Assembly: GCF_000090795.2 (NCBI RefSeq)
Contig: NW_003546256.1
Location: 363,891 to 427,890 of the forward strand
Length of the DNA stretch: 64,000 nucleotides
Direction of reading: 5' to 3'
DNA from: Amphimedon queenslandica
Lineage: Eukaryota > Porifera > Demospongiae > Haplosclerida > Niphatidae
In this document: positions 36,975-53,655 of the stretch, one piece after another
How the letters are laid out: the number at the start of each line of letters is the position of its first letter
Numbering within the stretch: the first letter of the stretch is position 1
Program-made: the position numbers and the translations under genes
Notes under the pieces: generated by a model
What the model saw: the letters and a program-made list of their open reading frames with translations, nothing else
Database searches by the model: none
What the model was told of the DNA's origin: nothing

Positions 36975-39682
36975 TTAAATGTCAACTTTTATTCTATCAA
37001 TTTTAACGTTCCATGACTTCTTTTGATTCCCAGCAGACACAATGTCCTTCACACACTCTAGCTCCCCAAGGAGATCTAATCTGGCCATGAACGTCACATG
37101 GCGTCCCAGGCAAACCCTCAGGTCAACCAGGAGTGGCTGGATATCAGCTAGCTCCAGCATTAAACTAGTGAAGTGTGTGTCTATTAGAAGTCCTAGCCAA
37201 TCAACAGCATCAGAATAAGAGAGAGAAGGAATAGGGGAAGGTGAACTAGCAGTAGAAGTGCTTATGTTAGGAAGGAGAGGAGTATCGAGTCTTTCTTTTA
37301 AAAATTTCAATAATATCTAAGAGAGAGAAGGAGAAAGGGGGGTGTGAGGACAGATCAAAAAGAGCTTACCAAGATGTGATTGTGTGATAAATGTGTGAGC
37401 GGTTGCTGCATGAGCTCATGGTTCTTGAGGAGGGAGAGGGCGAGAGATCTGGAGTACACAGGCAGAGAAGAGGTTTCACAATAAAAAAAACATTATCATT
37501 AATAATGAGTATTAATAATAATTATTATAAAACCCACAATAGTTCGGTTTTTTCTATAGAGGACTTCTTTGATAAACTAACAGTGTCACAATCCAAACTA
37601 AAAAAAAAATATTCATCATAGAAATGTGTCAAGAACAACAGTATACATCAGAAATTTAAATAAAAATTGGGAGCTATGGAAGCATAATGAAGCCATCATG
37701 GAAGCACTCACTCCAGAATTGCAATCAGTAGATCAACCAGTGACTGCTCAGGGAATACTTCAACATGCTTCATAATTGAAACTAGTAATGACTGAAAGAG
37801 AGAGAGAGGGGGGGGGAAGGGGGAGATTAAAAAACTAACAAAAAACCAATTACCCAATCCTTTTCTTGTAAAGAGCGCTGGATCAACGAAGACACCAAAC
37901 TTGAATACAAAAGTAATAAAATTAATAATAATAAATATTGTTGGCTCTCAAAAACTCACTTTACAGGGAAAATCCCAGCCTCCACAATCAGGATCAGCTC
38001 TTTCTTAGACCACACCTCCTCTGACAAGAGCTCACTCACTAAAAGCGTGAGACATGAGAGTATTGTAATGTCAGAGGACCAAGACTGGATATGACGGGAT
38101 CCTTTCTTTAACATTTTACGTAAATTAGGTATGTCCTAAATAATTATAATTATAATTATAATTAATAAAATATTAATAACAACAGACCTTGTTTGGTGAA
38201 GGATTAATGTCATCGCTCCACTAGTAAATAAAAATAAAAAATATTAAATATTATTTCCATCTGTTACCTCGTAATTAATGAGTTTTCGTTTCTCTTTTCT
38301 TCCAATGGCCATCGCAAGAGAGAGAGGGCCAGCAATGACAAGAGGGTAACCAGTGAGACCCTTTGAACTACTCACAAACAAGTAACCACGACAAAAAGAC
38401 AACTAAGACAAAGATATGAAATACACACAACGAATCCTGTACCCATTGCATATCCTGAGAGTCTACTGAGGTGTCCTGAGAGTATCCAGAAGTGCACTGA
38501 AGTGTACCGTATCGGGCACTGTATACTTTTAGTTCACCAGTTGAAGTGAGAAGAGCAAAATAATCATCATTGATGGTCGTCAAAAGGGAGGGGAGAGAGG
38601 AGGAGGGAGAGAGTAAGACTGTCATTGAAGAAAGATCAGACTTTAGGTCAGTACACGATACAATCCCTTTAGACCCTGAGGGACAAATAGAGAGAGAGTG
38701 AGGAAGAGAGGAAACAAAAGTACAAAGTACGTTAAATGTAATTAATTCAACTAACATGACATCAGTAGGATGTTCCCCAGTATCTCCACAGCAACCAATT
38801 CACCAAATCCCTATAGTTAAATGTAACAATGAATCATCAGGCCATACCACAACTTTATTACCATAAACATAACTATGAGTACGTCATTACTTACATTATC
38901 TTCTGTTTTTATTTCATTGGTCATTATCTCCTTTAGTTTGTCATCAGTAGAACTATACTGGTAGAGCAAATATTGGTATAAAGAACTAGATATAGCATAT
39001 ATTAATAATAAGCAATCACAAGATGAAGAATAGAGAGCCTTATAAACACTAAGGAAAAAGACAGAAAGAAAGAGGGAAAGATTCATAACGACATTCAATC
39101 TATTGTCCTTTTACTTCAAATGTCTACTGTTAAATTCTAATTTCTTAGGATTCAAAATTTCCGTACTGATACTTCCATTACGGTACACAATCACACAGGA
39201 AGTGGGAGTGGATAGTAGAGAATGAATTTCAAAGCAGAGCTGCATTAAAATAACAAATTAAAAATTTAATTAATATCATGAACATGTACCTCGTTAACGA
39301 CAAAATCTGATACCCACTCTGTCTCATGCTTCCATACAATAATCTCCTATTATTATTATCGTCATTATTATTATTATTATCAATCTTACTCTGTCATTTT
39401 TAATTGCAACATAACTACTTTCTTTTTTATCATAGACAGCTGGTGTTGTTAATTTCTCTGCGAGGCTTAGTTTCCAATTCTTCGTGAATCTCTGATTATT
39501 AAGCTAGAGAGAGAGAGAGAGGGTGAGAAAAGATTAATTAAATCATGCTTCGTAGTTCTCACGTTATAAATGGCAATCAATCCATTACAAAAAGAACAAA
39601 TTATTTCAAATTCGTCTCTGCCAGGAGATACGCCCAAGCACTTGCTCTCACTAATCACAAAACCCTCTCTCAATTCAACCAT
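36975..39682 (-). CDS. NOL11: Nucleolar protein 11 (t-UTP / SSU processome subunit)
   Basis: NOL11 is a t-UTP subcomplex member needed for rDNA transcription and 18S pre-rRNA processing. The C-terminal exon (36975-37310) contains SYSDAVDWLGLLIDTHFTSL and LLVDLRVCLGRHVTFMARLD. These match human NOL11 ([40 protein letters not shown]). The N-terminal exons fit the beta-propeller: GLIAIYN, then NNQRFTKNWKLSLAEKLTTP, VYDKKESSYVAIKNDR and IIVWKHETEWVSDFVVNE. I chose MVELREGF as start; upstream sequence in frame offers only a GTG. Middle exons (about 37.6-39.1 kb) are short and only partly resolved. Introns show sense-strand CT tracts before acceptors. Lies 173 bp downstream of DBF4 on the same strand. 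Confidence 0.86.
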
Positions 39683-39855
39683 TATCAGCCTTGGGGACAC
39701 GTGGGTAAAGCCGCACCCCCAATTTCATCAAAATTAAAATCAATAATAATAATCATTATTATTATTAATTAATAAATTAACTGCATGAGCACATACAATA
39801 AATGGAATAAAATATGATAACACAAAGAACTTTTAAAAATGCAAAAAAACTAGTT

Positions 39856-42503
39856 CTAAAAAGTTCTGGATCTCTTACTCCTAGGGGTGAGACTGGGTGA
39901 AGAGTCGATGAGCTTCTTCTTCATTTGTCTAGTGCAGACACCAGGAGAGAGCTGGGGAGAGTGGTAGGCCACTGGGCAATCAGAAAGAACAACCAAACCA
40001 CTCTTGTGTCCCATTGAAGGAAGAGACACAAGAGATATCCTTTCAACTTGTGACACCTGCTTGATAGGACTGAGGAACGGAGGGAGGGAGGGATAATAAG
40101 CAACTGTGTAATATACCGTCATTCATGCACCTAATACTCTCTTTCTCTCTCTTTTGCATACATGTACATGTACCTTGCTGATTTTGATTTCCCTGAATTG
40201 GTCCGCTGCTTCAGGACCTTTGCCAGAAAATCATTCAAGTCAGAGCATTCAGATATCAGTTTATCAAGTTCTTCAAAGTTCTTTGGATTGCTAGCATATT
40301 CCTGGTGCTGTGCGCTTCTCAAATGCTAAAGACAAGAATAAAAAAACAATCTCTATGCATGCAGATTGTACTAACTTTCTCCATGTCTTCAAACCGTACG
40401 CCACATGGCTCGCAGTATCCTAACCTCCTGTCATTACCGGCTGGTGTGTTAGCTTCCTTGCGATGGTTGGTCCGCTTGGAGCTATTAGGTGGAGCAGAAA
40501 GGAGAGGAGGGGAAGGTCTTGGAGGATCAAAAGGAGATGCTTCGGGTGGACAGTTCTCATTAATGACTGGCCAGGTAGAAGGCTCGTATATGACAGGACG
40601 ATAGTTATGAGAAAGGTCTTCAAATTTAAAGAAAGGTCGACGTAGCTTCCTCACTAAAGATATAAAAATTGTGAGTGTTATACATGTACATGTACACATC
40701 TAGAAATAAATTTTGGGAGATCAATCTAGGCCAAATTTTGCCAAAAATGACTAGGAGAGAATTCTTAATTTTTATAATTTCTCCTGATACATATACAGTA
40801 CATGTTCTTATGTCGCATAGCAAGTTTGAGCTGATTTTGATCAAATTTGAATTTTTAAATAAATTTTTAAAGGTGCTCAAAAATCAAGCCAAAACCCCTG
40901 TACTATAGTACAGGGTCTTTGGCCAAATTTTGCCAAAAATGAAAAGTGAGGATTCTCCATTTTTATAATGTTATCTGATACATATACATGTTTTTATGTT
41001 GCGTAGCAAGTTTGAGCTGATTCCGATCAAATCTAATATTTTTCATAAATTTTTAAAGTTACTCCAAAAGCCATGCACTATGGCGCAGTGCTTGACAGTG
41101 CCTCACATAACACTCTAATGCTTTGTGGGAAGCCCTGGATCTATCAGTGAGAGTTGCAACATTATAATTATTAAGTTTCTTACCAGTTGCCTTGTCAACT
41201 GTCTTTTGAATGGCACTACCATCTGTCACTGGCCTCAGCTTCTTCAATTCTCTTTCAACAGCTGCATAAACGAAATGAATATTGAAAAGAGAGAGAATGC
41301 TTCACACTTACTGTCTATATGCAATATCTTGCATTTCCAGCTGGTAGCCAAGGTCAGGACTTTATCAGGCTTGTCATTTGCATTCACAGGCACAGACCCT
41401 GTGCTGTTGTTCTCCAAAGCTTTCTGTAGTATCTTTTGAGCCCTTGTGTTCTAAGGAATTAAGTATTAAGAGAGAGAGAGTAAGCTAGGTTGACGAATGG
41501 CTATAGCTCTTACATAGCGAGGCTTTACTGCTCTTTTATCAGTACTGCTAGAAGACTGATTACTATATGGTGACATTAGCTGTGAAAACCCACTGGAAAG
41601 ACATAAAAGAAACACACAATGTAGAAAAAGAAAACAAAAGACAGATGTGTTAATACATCAATAGTGTATAGACATTTATCATTCCTTTATCCTCTTACCC
41701 TGTAGATGGAGTCTGAGGGCTTTGCCCTGATGGTGTCATCGCACTAGTGGCTTTCTCTATGACAGCTTTTGGCTTATTAGTCACAAAGTATCTGACACTG
41801 GAATCCAGAAAACCCTCAACCGTCTTTAAAAAAGATAATAACAGAATCATCAATCATCAATTCAGTCATTCATAATTTATAATATTTTTCAGTGGCTCCA
41901 TGGCTTGTCTACCAGGTTCCCTATCCCTCCTCCTTCAGGTGCTTATAATAACTGTCCTCCTCCTCCTCTCCCTCCCTCTCTCCCTTCTCTTATCCTCTTC
42001 TCTCCTTTCCTGATCATTTGTGCATCTCACCTTCTCATAATAATAAACAATAACAATAATAATAAACAATAATAATAATAAAATTGGGTATCATGTCGGT
42101 TTTATTCCTCCTCCTCCTCCTCCTCTTCCCTCTAACACACAAACTGTGATCAATTTCAGCCTCTCATATACAAAAGAGATAAGACTTACGGCTCCTCTGC
42201 TGATCAGCTCTTTCTCTATTTCCTTTTTCCGTGGGTACCTATCAAGATCCAGGAAGAAAGTCTTTCCCTTGAAGCGCTGAGACTCGCCAAAATTGAGCCT
42301 CCGACGACTCCTTGTGTGAACTGGAGCATCATCTGATGGATAAATAAATAAAGGATGAGCCACACCCGTAAACCAATAATTACAACCCACAAAATGCACT
42401 GTGAATCACACCTTTTAAAAATACATAAATAGAAATAATATCAGCACTACATTACATTATACACAGATTCTAACATACCAACTTTAGTTGTCTGAGTAGT
42501 CAT
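39856..42503 (-). CDS. DBF4: DBF4, regulatory subunit of CDC7 kinase
   Basis: DBF4 activates CDC7 to phosphorylate MCM helicase at replication origins. All three family motifs are present in order. Motif N is BRCT-like: FKGKTFFLDLDRYPRKKEIE, then VEGFLDSSVRYFVTNKPKAV. Motif M reads LRRPFFKFEDLSHNYRPVIY. The motif C zinc finger is GYCEPCGVRFEDMEK joined across an intron to HLRSAQHQEYASNPKNFEEL. The start is MTTQTTKV, spliced to DDAPVHTRSRRRLNFGE. The C-terminal tail is basic and ends RSKRSRTF. An intron at 40.7-41.1 kb carries the palindrome repeat family and another a TCC-rich stretch. Its 5' end faces ATP5F1B across 504 bp with an NRF-1-type site. Confidence 0.9.
40720..41140 (+). repeat. 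Palindrome repeat family, about two monomers, in DBF4 intron
   Basis: TGATACATATACA recurs near 40784 and 40975. A perfect CCCTGTACTATAGTACAGGG lies at 40896-40915. The block ends TTGTGGGAAGCCCTG at 41123-41137, the shared terminal motif of this family. Confidence 0.88.
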
Positions 42504-43007
42504 CTTCAGCTGTGATTGACGTGGCGTTACAGATGATACTCAGAAGAGAGCGACCAACCTGTCAAGCCAAGAACTTGTGACCTAGAAAGAGAAACCTAGA
42601 AAGAGAGAAAGAGAGAAAGAGACTCAGAGAGCTCTCAGCCTCCACAGTCCACAATACCCGCGTCTCACTCAGTGCGCATGCTCATTTCCTCACTGGATAT
42701 TCATAGTTCTCGTCATTCTGACACCTTCCATCACAATTTTATATCATAGTAGTTCAGCTGGTAGCAACAAAGCTCTGGAATTGTTTCTGTAATTTAAGTA
42801 AAATGAGCATGTAAACAAAAATGGCTAGCTTTATGGATTGGAGTTTGCATCATTGCAGCAATGCTTGCATTCAGGCTTTGCAGGCTCCTAGGCTCCTAGC
42901 TTCTGCATAAAGTGGGCAGGGCTCATGGCATGTTTGGGCGTGGCTTAGAGCACATTTTGCGCATGCGCACAAAATCCATTTCAGGGACACGTCTCGAGGA
43001 GAACAAA
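42504..43007. promoter_or_regulatory. Bidirectional promoter region, DBF4 / ATP5F1B, with NRF-1-type palindrome
   Basis: This 504-bp divergent promoter contains TGCGCATGCGCA at 42958-42969, a perfect NRF-1 consensus palindrome 38 bp upstream of the ATP5F1B ATG. A second imperfect copy, TGCGCATGCTCA, is at 42673-42684. GGGCGTGGC (42936-42944) is a GC/GT box. AAAATGGCGGC at 43006-43016 spans the start codon and resembles a YY1 site. NRF-1 is established as a regulator of nuclear mitochondrial genes in other animals; use here is inferred. Confidence 0.7.
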
Positions 43008-45993
<2,986 letters not shown>

Positions 45994-46754
45994 GAACATT
46001 AACATATATACACATTAGCTTGCATTAGGTTATTTACTAAAATAATGATATTATGTTGTAATTTATCTCTTATTATTAAAGTTAACTAGTATTATTATTA
46101 TTAACTGTTTTGTTATGAATGGCAGTGTTAATTGTTTTTAGCTTCACAACATGATAGAGTAAAAATTGTCTCTTCTTTCCAAACTTCCATCTTTAGCAAG
46201 TACTTGTACCATCATTTGTCCTTTAGCTTCAATTATAGGATTTGTGGCTTTTACCTGTCATGTTTTAGTCCCTTATCACTTTGGCTTAAAATTAATTTCA
46301 AAAGTCCTATAATTTTCTTCATTTTCTATCTTCAACCCCCAATTGTTCCTATTGAACAAAAAATTTTCTTTTTTTCTTGATTTTTTGTATCTTCAACCCC
46401 ATTGGCACAAAATTCTTTTTCTTCATTTTTTCTACATTTTTCTTTTTTTCTCCCTTCATTCTTCACCCATACACTTGACTTCAAGACATACTCTACTTCT
46501 CAACATTTTCTATTTCTACATAATAAAGATGGAGAAACTTTTAAAAGTCGCACAAAACAAGACACCAAATATGGTAAACAAAAAGAGAGTCATAGCTACA
46601 CTAACAGTTTAAATGCAAACAAATTCATCAATAATTATATTTAACTACTTATTAGAGTCTTCTTGTAAGACAAGAGCAACAATTTATCAATCAATAACTT
46701 ACTAGTAACGACCACCTAGAAATAAGAAAATAAAAGAGAGTCCCATTTCTGTCA
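45994..46754. other. Convergent 3' flank ATP5F1B / TRA2
   Basis: A 761-bp T-rich region between stop codons, the longest convergent spacer among the housekeeping genes. It contains TATTATTAAAG near 46071 and a loosely duplicated pyrimidine segment (TATCTTCAACCCC near 46328 and 46388). No convincing exon or RNA gene is seen. Confidence 0.5.
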
Positions 46755-48806
46755 CTAACGTTTGTTATCGTAATCATCATAATCATCGTATCTGTCTCTT
46801 TCACTGCTCCGCCTGCTCGACCTAATGCAACATGAATACAAATGCTTATATTCATATGAAAGGAATGACAGACTTGTGTGTGGGTTTTCCCATATACACG
46901 CCAGGTGTAGGGGTGTGAGGTCTTTTAGTGATGGAGTAATCCACGCGTATCTTTCTACCATCAATCTCTATACCATTGCAACTCTCCTTTGCCTGAAGGA
47001 ATAAAAAGTAACATAATTATCAATTAGGAGCTGATTTTTTTATTGTGATGTACGTACTACATACCTCAACTGCATCCTCAACGTCATTGTAATAAACGAA
47101 AGCGAAACCTCTTGATCTGTTAGTCTAACAATAGACAACAACAATAAATAACAATTACAAGATGTTGCAACAACACTTGTGTACTAATAAGTGTCTCATA
47201 TAATGATTGGAACTCATAAATCAACCATTGATAATGTCATATAGTGGTGCATGAGCAATATGTAATCACAGACACTGGTTTTAAAATGTAGCTTGATTTA
47301 TTCATTTATCATTATTAGCGTTACCTGATGATCATAGACCACTTGGACTTCGTTAATTTTACCATATTTTTCAAATATGTCTCTCAAATCTTTATCATTG
47401 GTGTATAAACTTAGGCCAAACACACCAATCACATTATTACGCTCCGGATTAAACTAAGGGATCGAGAATAAGAGAGGAATTACTCTCCACCCACTACCAG
47501 CCTGGCTTACTCTGTTGCCAACATGGCGACGTCTGGAGGACATTGGAGAGTTGCTTCCTGAGCGACCGCGGTAGTGACGACGGTGAGGAGGCGGAGTGTA
47601 ACTTCGCCGTCTCCGCCCATAAGGACTGTAACTTCTTCTTCGATAGGGAGACCGAGAGCGACTGAAATTAAAATAACACAAAAGATAAAAGTGGGAGAAT
47701 TGGCAGCGTGTTGGCATCCAACAGCCAAGAGCAGAGTAATAATAATCATAAATTGGGATACAGTGTAGGGGCTATATTCACTGAAAAAAAATTTCACAAA
47801 TTTCGCGTTTTTATTAAATTTGCAAAATTAAATTCCACAAAAGAGGTGTGGCACACTAGGGAAAATGGCTGCAGAAGGTAGGATTCACAAAATTTTATAC
47901 CAACAAAATAAAACCCTTATACTGTATTAGAGATGCTCAGTAGCAGAACCGGTTAATGTATCTTCATTAACAATCAAGATTTATTATTATTAATAATCAT
48001 CATTGCATCTCATAGCATAATTATAAAAACAATCAATCGGTAAAAATAGCTAAAAACAGCTCAGGCAGTTCTAATACAACAAGAGCTTGTCATAATACAA
48101 ACCGGTTTGTTCCAGTTTACAAAACCAGTTCATATTCCAGTTTAGGGCAGTCCTAACTGGTTCTACTTCAATTTATGATAACATTCCTGTGGCAATCAGT
48201 CCTGAATAGTGCCAATACTGTATTCTTGCTGATGTATGTGCAAGGCTGAGGCTGCTCATGCTTTTAAAATTGTCCAATTTATAATAAATAAGAAAATGAA
48301 AGCATCGAATATTATTTTGTATTACTTAAAGAGTTTTAAAATTTAAGAATGACATGACATAAAATAGCCAGTAAATGCATCAAAGCAAACATTAATTATC
48401 TTTAATATACATATCGTTACAGATAGGACACTCAGTAGCAGAACCAGTTAATATATTCTTCATTATTATCAACAGAATTGTTGTTCGTCATTGCATCCAA
48501 TTGTGTAACATTACCACTTTAGCACAAATACTTTGCAATTTAAAATTTTGTTACCTTCTATAGCGATCACGTGACCTAGAGCGACTCCTGCTGTAGCTCC
48601 GAGAGTATGAGCGCTTTCTTCTACCAGGAGAGCGAGACCAGGACCTATTGGGAAAATTAATGATGGGATTAAATCAGAGGGTTACCTGGAGTAGCTTCTG
48701 GAGCGGCTCTTAGAGAAACTTCTTGAGCGATTTCTCCTCCTAGGGCTAATGAAATTGATATACACGTTGAGGGTTATGAATGAAGCATTTACCTTCTGGA
48801 AGACAT
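46755..48806 (-). CDS. TRA2: Transformer-2 splicing regulator (RS-RRM-RS protein)
   Basis: SR-like protein that binds GAA-rich exonic enhancers and controls alternative splicing. The start is [20 protein letters not shown], then an RS1 domain with [20 protein letters not shown]. The single RRM has RNP2 VIGVFGL and RNP1 RGFAFVYY (with [20 protein letters not shown]), followed by the diagnostic linker [19 protein letters not shown]. The C-terminal RS2 region is short and acidic-basic ([20 protein letters not shown]) and lacks the glycine run of vertebrate TRA2B. The long intron about 47665-48553 holds a duplicated segment. The last donor (AA/gtctgt) is weak and tentative. Divergent from PSMC5, starts 158 bp apart. 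Confidence 0.93.
47935..48515. repeat. Duplicated segment in the long TRA2 intron
   Basis: CAGTAGCAGAACC(G/A)GTTAAT followed by a TTCATTA...CATTGCATC block occurs near 47939 and again near 48432, about 490 bp apart. ACCGGTT/AACCAGTT words recur between them. It is either a local duplication or two copies of a dispersed element. Confidence 0.55.
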
Positions 48807-48964
48807 TATGAAAGAAAGGCAACTCGCCCCTTCTTTTACAAATCAGTCGAATGAGTCGATCAGGAGAACACGATGTCTTTGGTATCCAACAATACACGGA
48901 AGTGCACCATACAGCTGATATGTGGGTGTGGTTAAAGTTCATTGTGGGCGTGGTTTATAATAAA
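48807..48964. promoter_or_regulatory. Bidirectional promoter region, TRA2 / PSMC5
   Basis: A 158-bp gap between divergent starts with GGGTGTGGTT (48924-48933) and GGGCGTGGTT (48946-48955) in close tandem, just before the PSMC5 ATG. Candidate Sp/KLF GT boxes by consensus. Confidence 0.6.
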
Positions 48965-51789
<2,825 letters not shown>

Positions 51790-51982
51790 TTCTTGAGCTC
51801 ATGAACTAAACTAGTGTACCACTGCAGACTATCATCAATGATTGTTTAATTATTAACAATGATAATAAATTAATTATAATAGCTATTGAAAAACTAATAA
51901 TAGTATTAACATTTTACTAATAACAATGTGTCCCTCTTGCTTGATATTTGGATATTTCCTTCAGCTCCAGCTGGGAGCTTAT
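51790..51982. other. Convergent 3' flank PSMC5 / PDIA5
   Basis: A 193-bp AT-rich spacer; AATAAATTAAT near 51863-51873 may provide the PSMC5 polyadenylation signal. No gene is seen. Confidence 0.5.
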
Positions 51983-53521
51983 TTAAAACTCATCTTTGAC
52001 TATAGATACATATTTGTTAGGGTTCCTGAGGAACTCGACAAACCCATTGCTATCTCTGGGCCCCATGTATTTGAATGACTTCTTACCATAAGACATGTAC
52101 AGTATAGTGGGATATCCTTGAACATCATTTTGATCACAAATTTGAGCATATTTAGTGCAATCGACTGCAGCAAGTGAAGTCTTTTTGTCCTCCTTTAAAC
52201 TGGCCGCAGCATCAATGAACTCTGGTTTAGCAGCCTTACAATGACCACACCACGGTGCATAAAACATTACCAGAGCGTGTTTGGTTTTCTTGATGAATGG
52301 CTTGTATGTCTCATCAGTTAAATGATGGACGCCAGTCTCTATCTCCGACCAGTCTTTCTCCTTCTCAGGCGGTGGTTGTGGGTTTTTCATGAACTCCACA
52401 AAAGACTCTGTTGTCCTTGGGTAGCCGTAGTCATATAGTTCCTTACCGTTTGAAAAGTATTTTATAGTTGGGAATCCACTCACTTGATAGTGTGACGCCA
52501 GCTCTCTTTCTGCTGTTGCATCTACGGCTGCTAGTGTTCCGAGGATATTTTCACTTTCTAACAACTTAGCAGCTTCATTGTAGTCCGGCTTCATTGCTTT
52601 ACAGTGGCCACACCACGGAGCATAAAACGTCACCAGTGTTGAGGGGCTAGAGTCAATGACTGATTGGAAATTCTCACTGGTAAGGTGAACGACGTTGTTT
52701 AATTCGGTGGACCAGTTTGCTCCGGCCTCTTGCTCTACCTCCTGAGTACTGGGAGGAGGCTGAGGATCAGAGAGCCATTTGATGATAGAATCAGTGTCCC
52801 TCCCACCAGAGTATGGGTATTTAACTTTCCCCTCTTCAAAATAAAGGAGAGTTGGGAATCCAGTGACATTATACTCCTCTCGTGTCAGCATGGTTTCTGG
52901 TTTATCAAGATTCATTCCGGCTAGGACTTGCTTCCCTTTAAGGCTCGTTGCAGCAGCAGCAAACTCTGGTTTCAAAAGCTGACAGTGCCCGCACCAGGGA
53001 GCATAAAACATAAGAAGTATCGGTTTCTTCTCTTTAGCGAGAAACTTGTAGAGGCCTGTACTGCTCTCAATGTGACGTACGTCTTTAGAAGTGGGGTCCT
53101 CGGACCATGGGGCGTCGCTGGTTGGGTCTTTCATGAAATCAAGTAGAGAGGATTTACGAAGGAGACGATCGTAGTCCTTGTGATATGAGCCATCTTTAAA
53201 ATGTTTCAGATAGTATTTCTTTTGCTCTCCCTTGCCTCCTATCTTAAGATTCTTGCAGAGTTTCTTTGCTGAGCTACAGTCCACGTATGCAACTGCACCG
53301 AGTCCTTTCACTTCTTGAGCTATTTCTTCAAGTATGGGAAGGAGGCCACGGGGTACTGACACCTCGCCAGAAGATGCAAACAACACGAGAACATTTGTAC
53401 GTGTCTTTATGAACTTCTTCCACGCCTTCGGTTCTTCTAGCCGGACTATCCCGCTCTCTGGTGCTGCAGGAGCGGAACTCTTTATGAAAAGAATAAGTAG
53501 AAGAATTAAATAGCTTTTCAT
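51983..53521 (-). CDS. PDIA5: Protein disulfide isomerase A5 (single coding exon)
   Basis: ER oxidoreductase that forms and rearranges disulfides. A 512-residue protein (human 519) begins with signal peptide MKSYLILLLILFIKSSAPAA. A non-catalytic thioredoxin-like domain follows, then three thioredoxin domains each with a CGHC active site (APWCGHCQLL, APWCGHCKAM, APWCGHCKAA). The human protein has CSMC, CGHC and CPHC at these sites. The linkers SDPQPPPSTQ and KNPQPPPEKE are PDIA5-like. The C-terminus is KDEF rather than KDEL or human KEEL. The open frame extends upstream to 53650, but the signal peptide argues for the internal ATG. The intact single exon is unusual among intron-rich neighbours. 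Divergent from PTER, starts 134 bp apart. Confidence 0.95.
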   Translation of the reverse strand: MKSYLILLLILFIKSSAPAAPESGIVRLEEPKAWKKFIKTRTNVLVLFASSGEVSVPRGLLPILEEIAQEVKGLGAVAYVDCSSAKKLCKNLKIGGKGEQKKYYLKHFKDGSYHKDYDRLLRKSSLLDFMKDPTSDAPWSEDPTSKDVRHIESSTGLYKFLAKEKKPILLMFYAPWCGHCQLLKPEFAAAATSLKGKQVLAGMNLDKPETMLTREEYNVTGFPTLLYFEEGKVKYPYSGGRDTDSIIKWLSDPQPPPSTQEVEQEAGANWSTELNNVVHLTSENFQSVIDSSPSTLVTFYAPWCGHCKAMKPDYNEAAKLLESENILGTLAAVDATAERELASHYQVSGFPTIKYFSNGKELYDYGYPRTTESFVEFMKNPQPPPEKEKDWSEIETGVHHLTDETYKPFIKKTKHALVMFYAPWCGHCKAAKPEFIDAAASLKEDKKTSLAAVDCTKYAQICDQNDVQGYPTILYMSYGKKSFKYMGPRDSNGFVEFLRNPNKYVSIVKDEF

Positions 53522-53655
53522 AGCCTGATAGAGAATAGAGAGGGAGAGGGAGACTGGGAGAGGGAGGAATATAACAAAGACACAAATCACAATGGTATCC
53601 AAGGGGCAGGGTGAGCATGTAATGAGCCACACCTCTCTTCTATGCTGCAAGATAA
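53522..53655. promoter_or_regulatory. Bidirectional promoter region, PDIA5 / PTER
   Basis: A 134-bp divergent gap with GCCACACCTC (about 53626-53635), a GAGAGGGAGAGGGAG purine run near PDIA5, and GGGGCAGGGTG near 53604. Promoter role inferred from position. Confidence 0.55.

Noticed and set aside
46343-46644. Phe/Leu-rich ORFs between ATP5F1B and TRA2
   Set aside because: They come from T-rich 3' flank sequence; no start context, homology or splice structure supports them.
53522-53650. Upstream in-frame extension of PDIA5
   Set aside because: The internal ATG is followed at once by a classical signal peptide. The extension has unrelated composition and would bury that signal.
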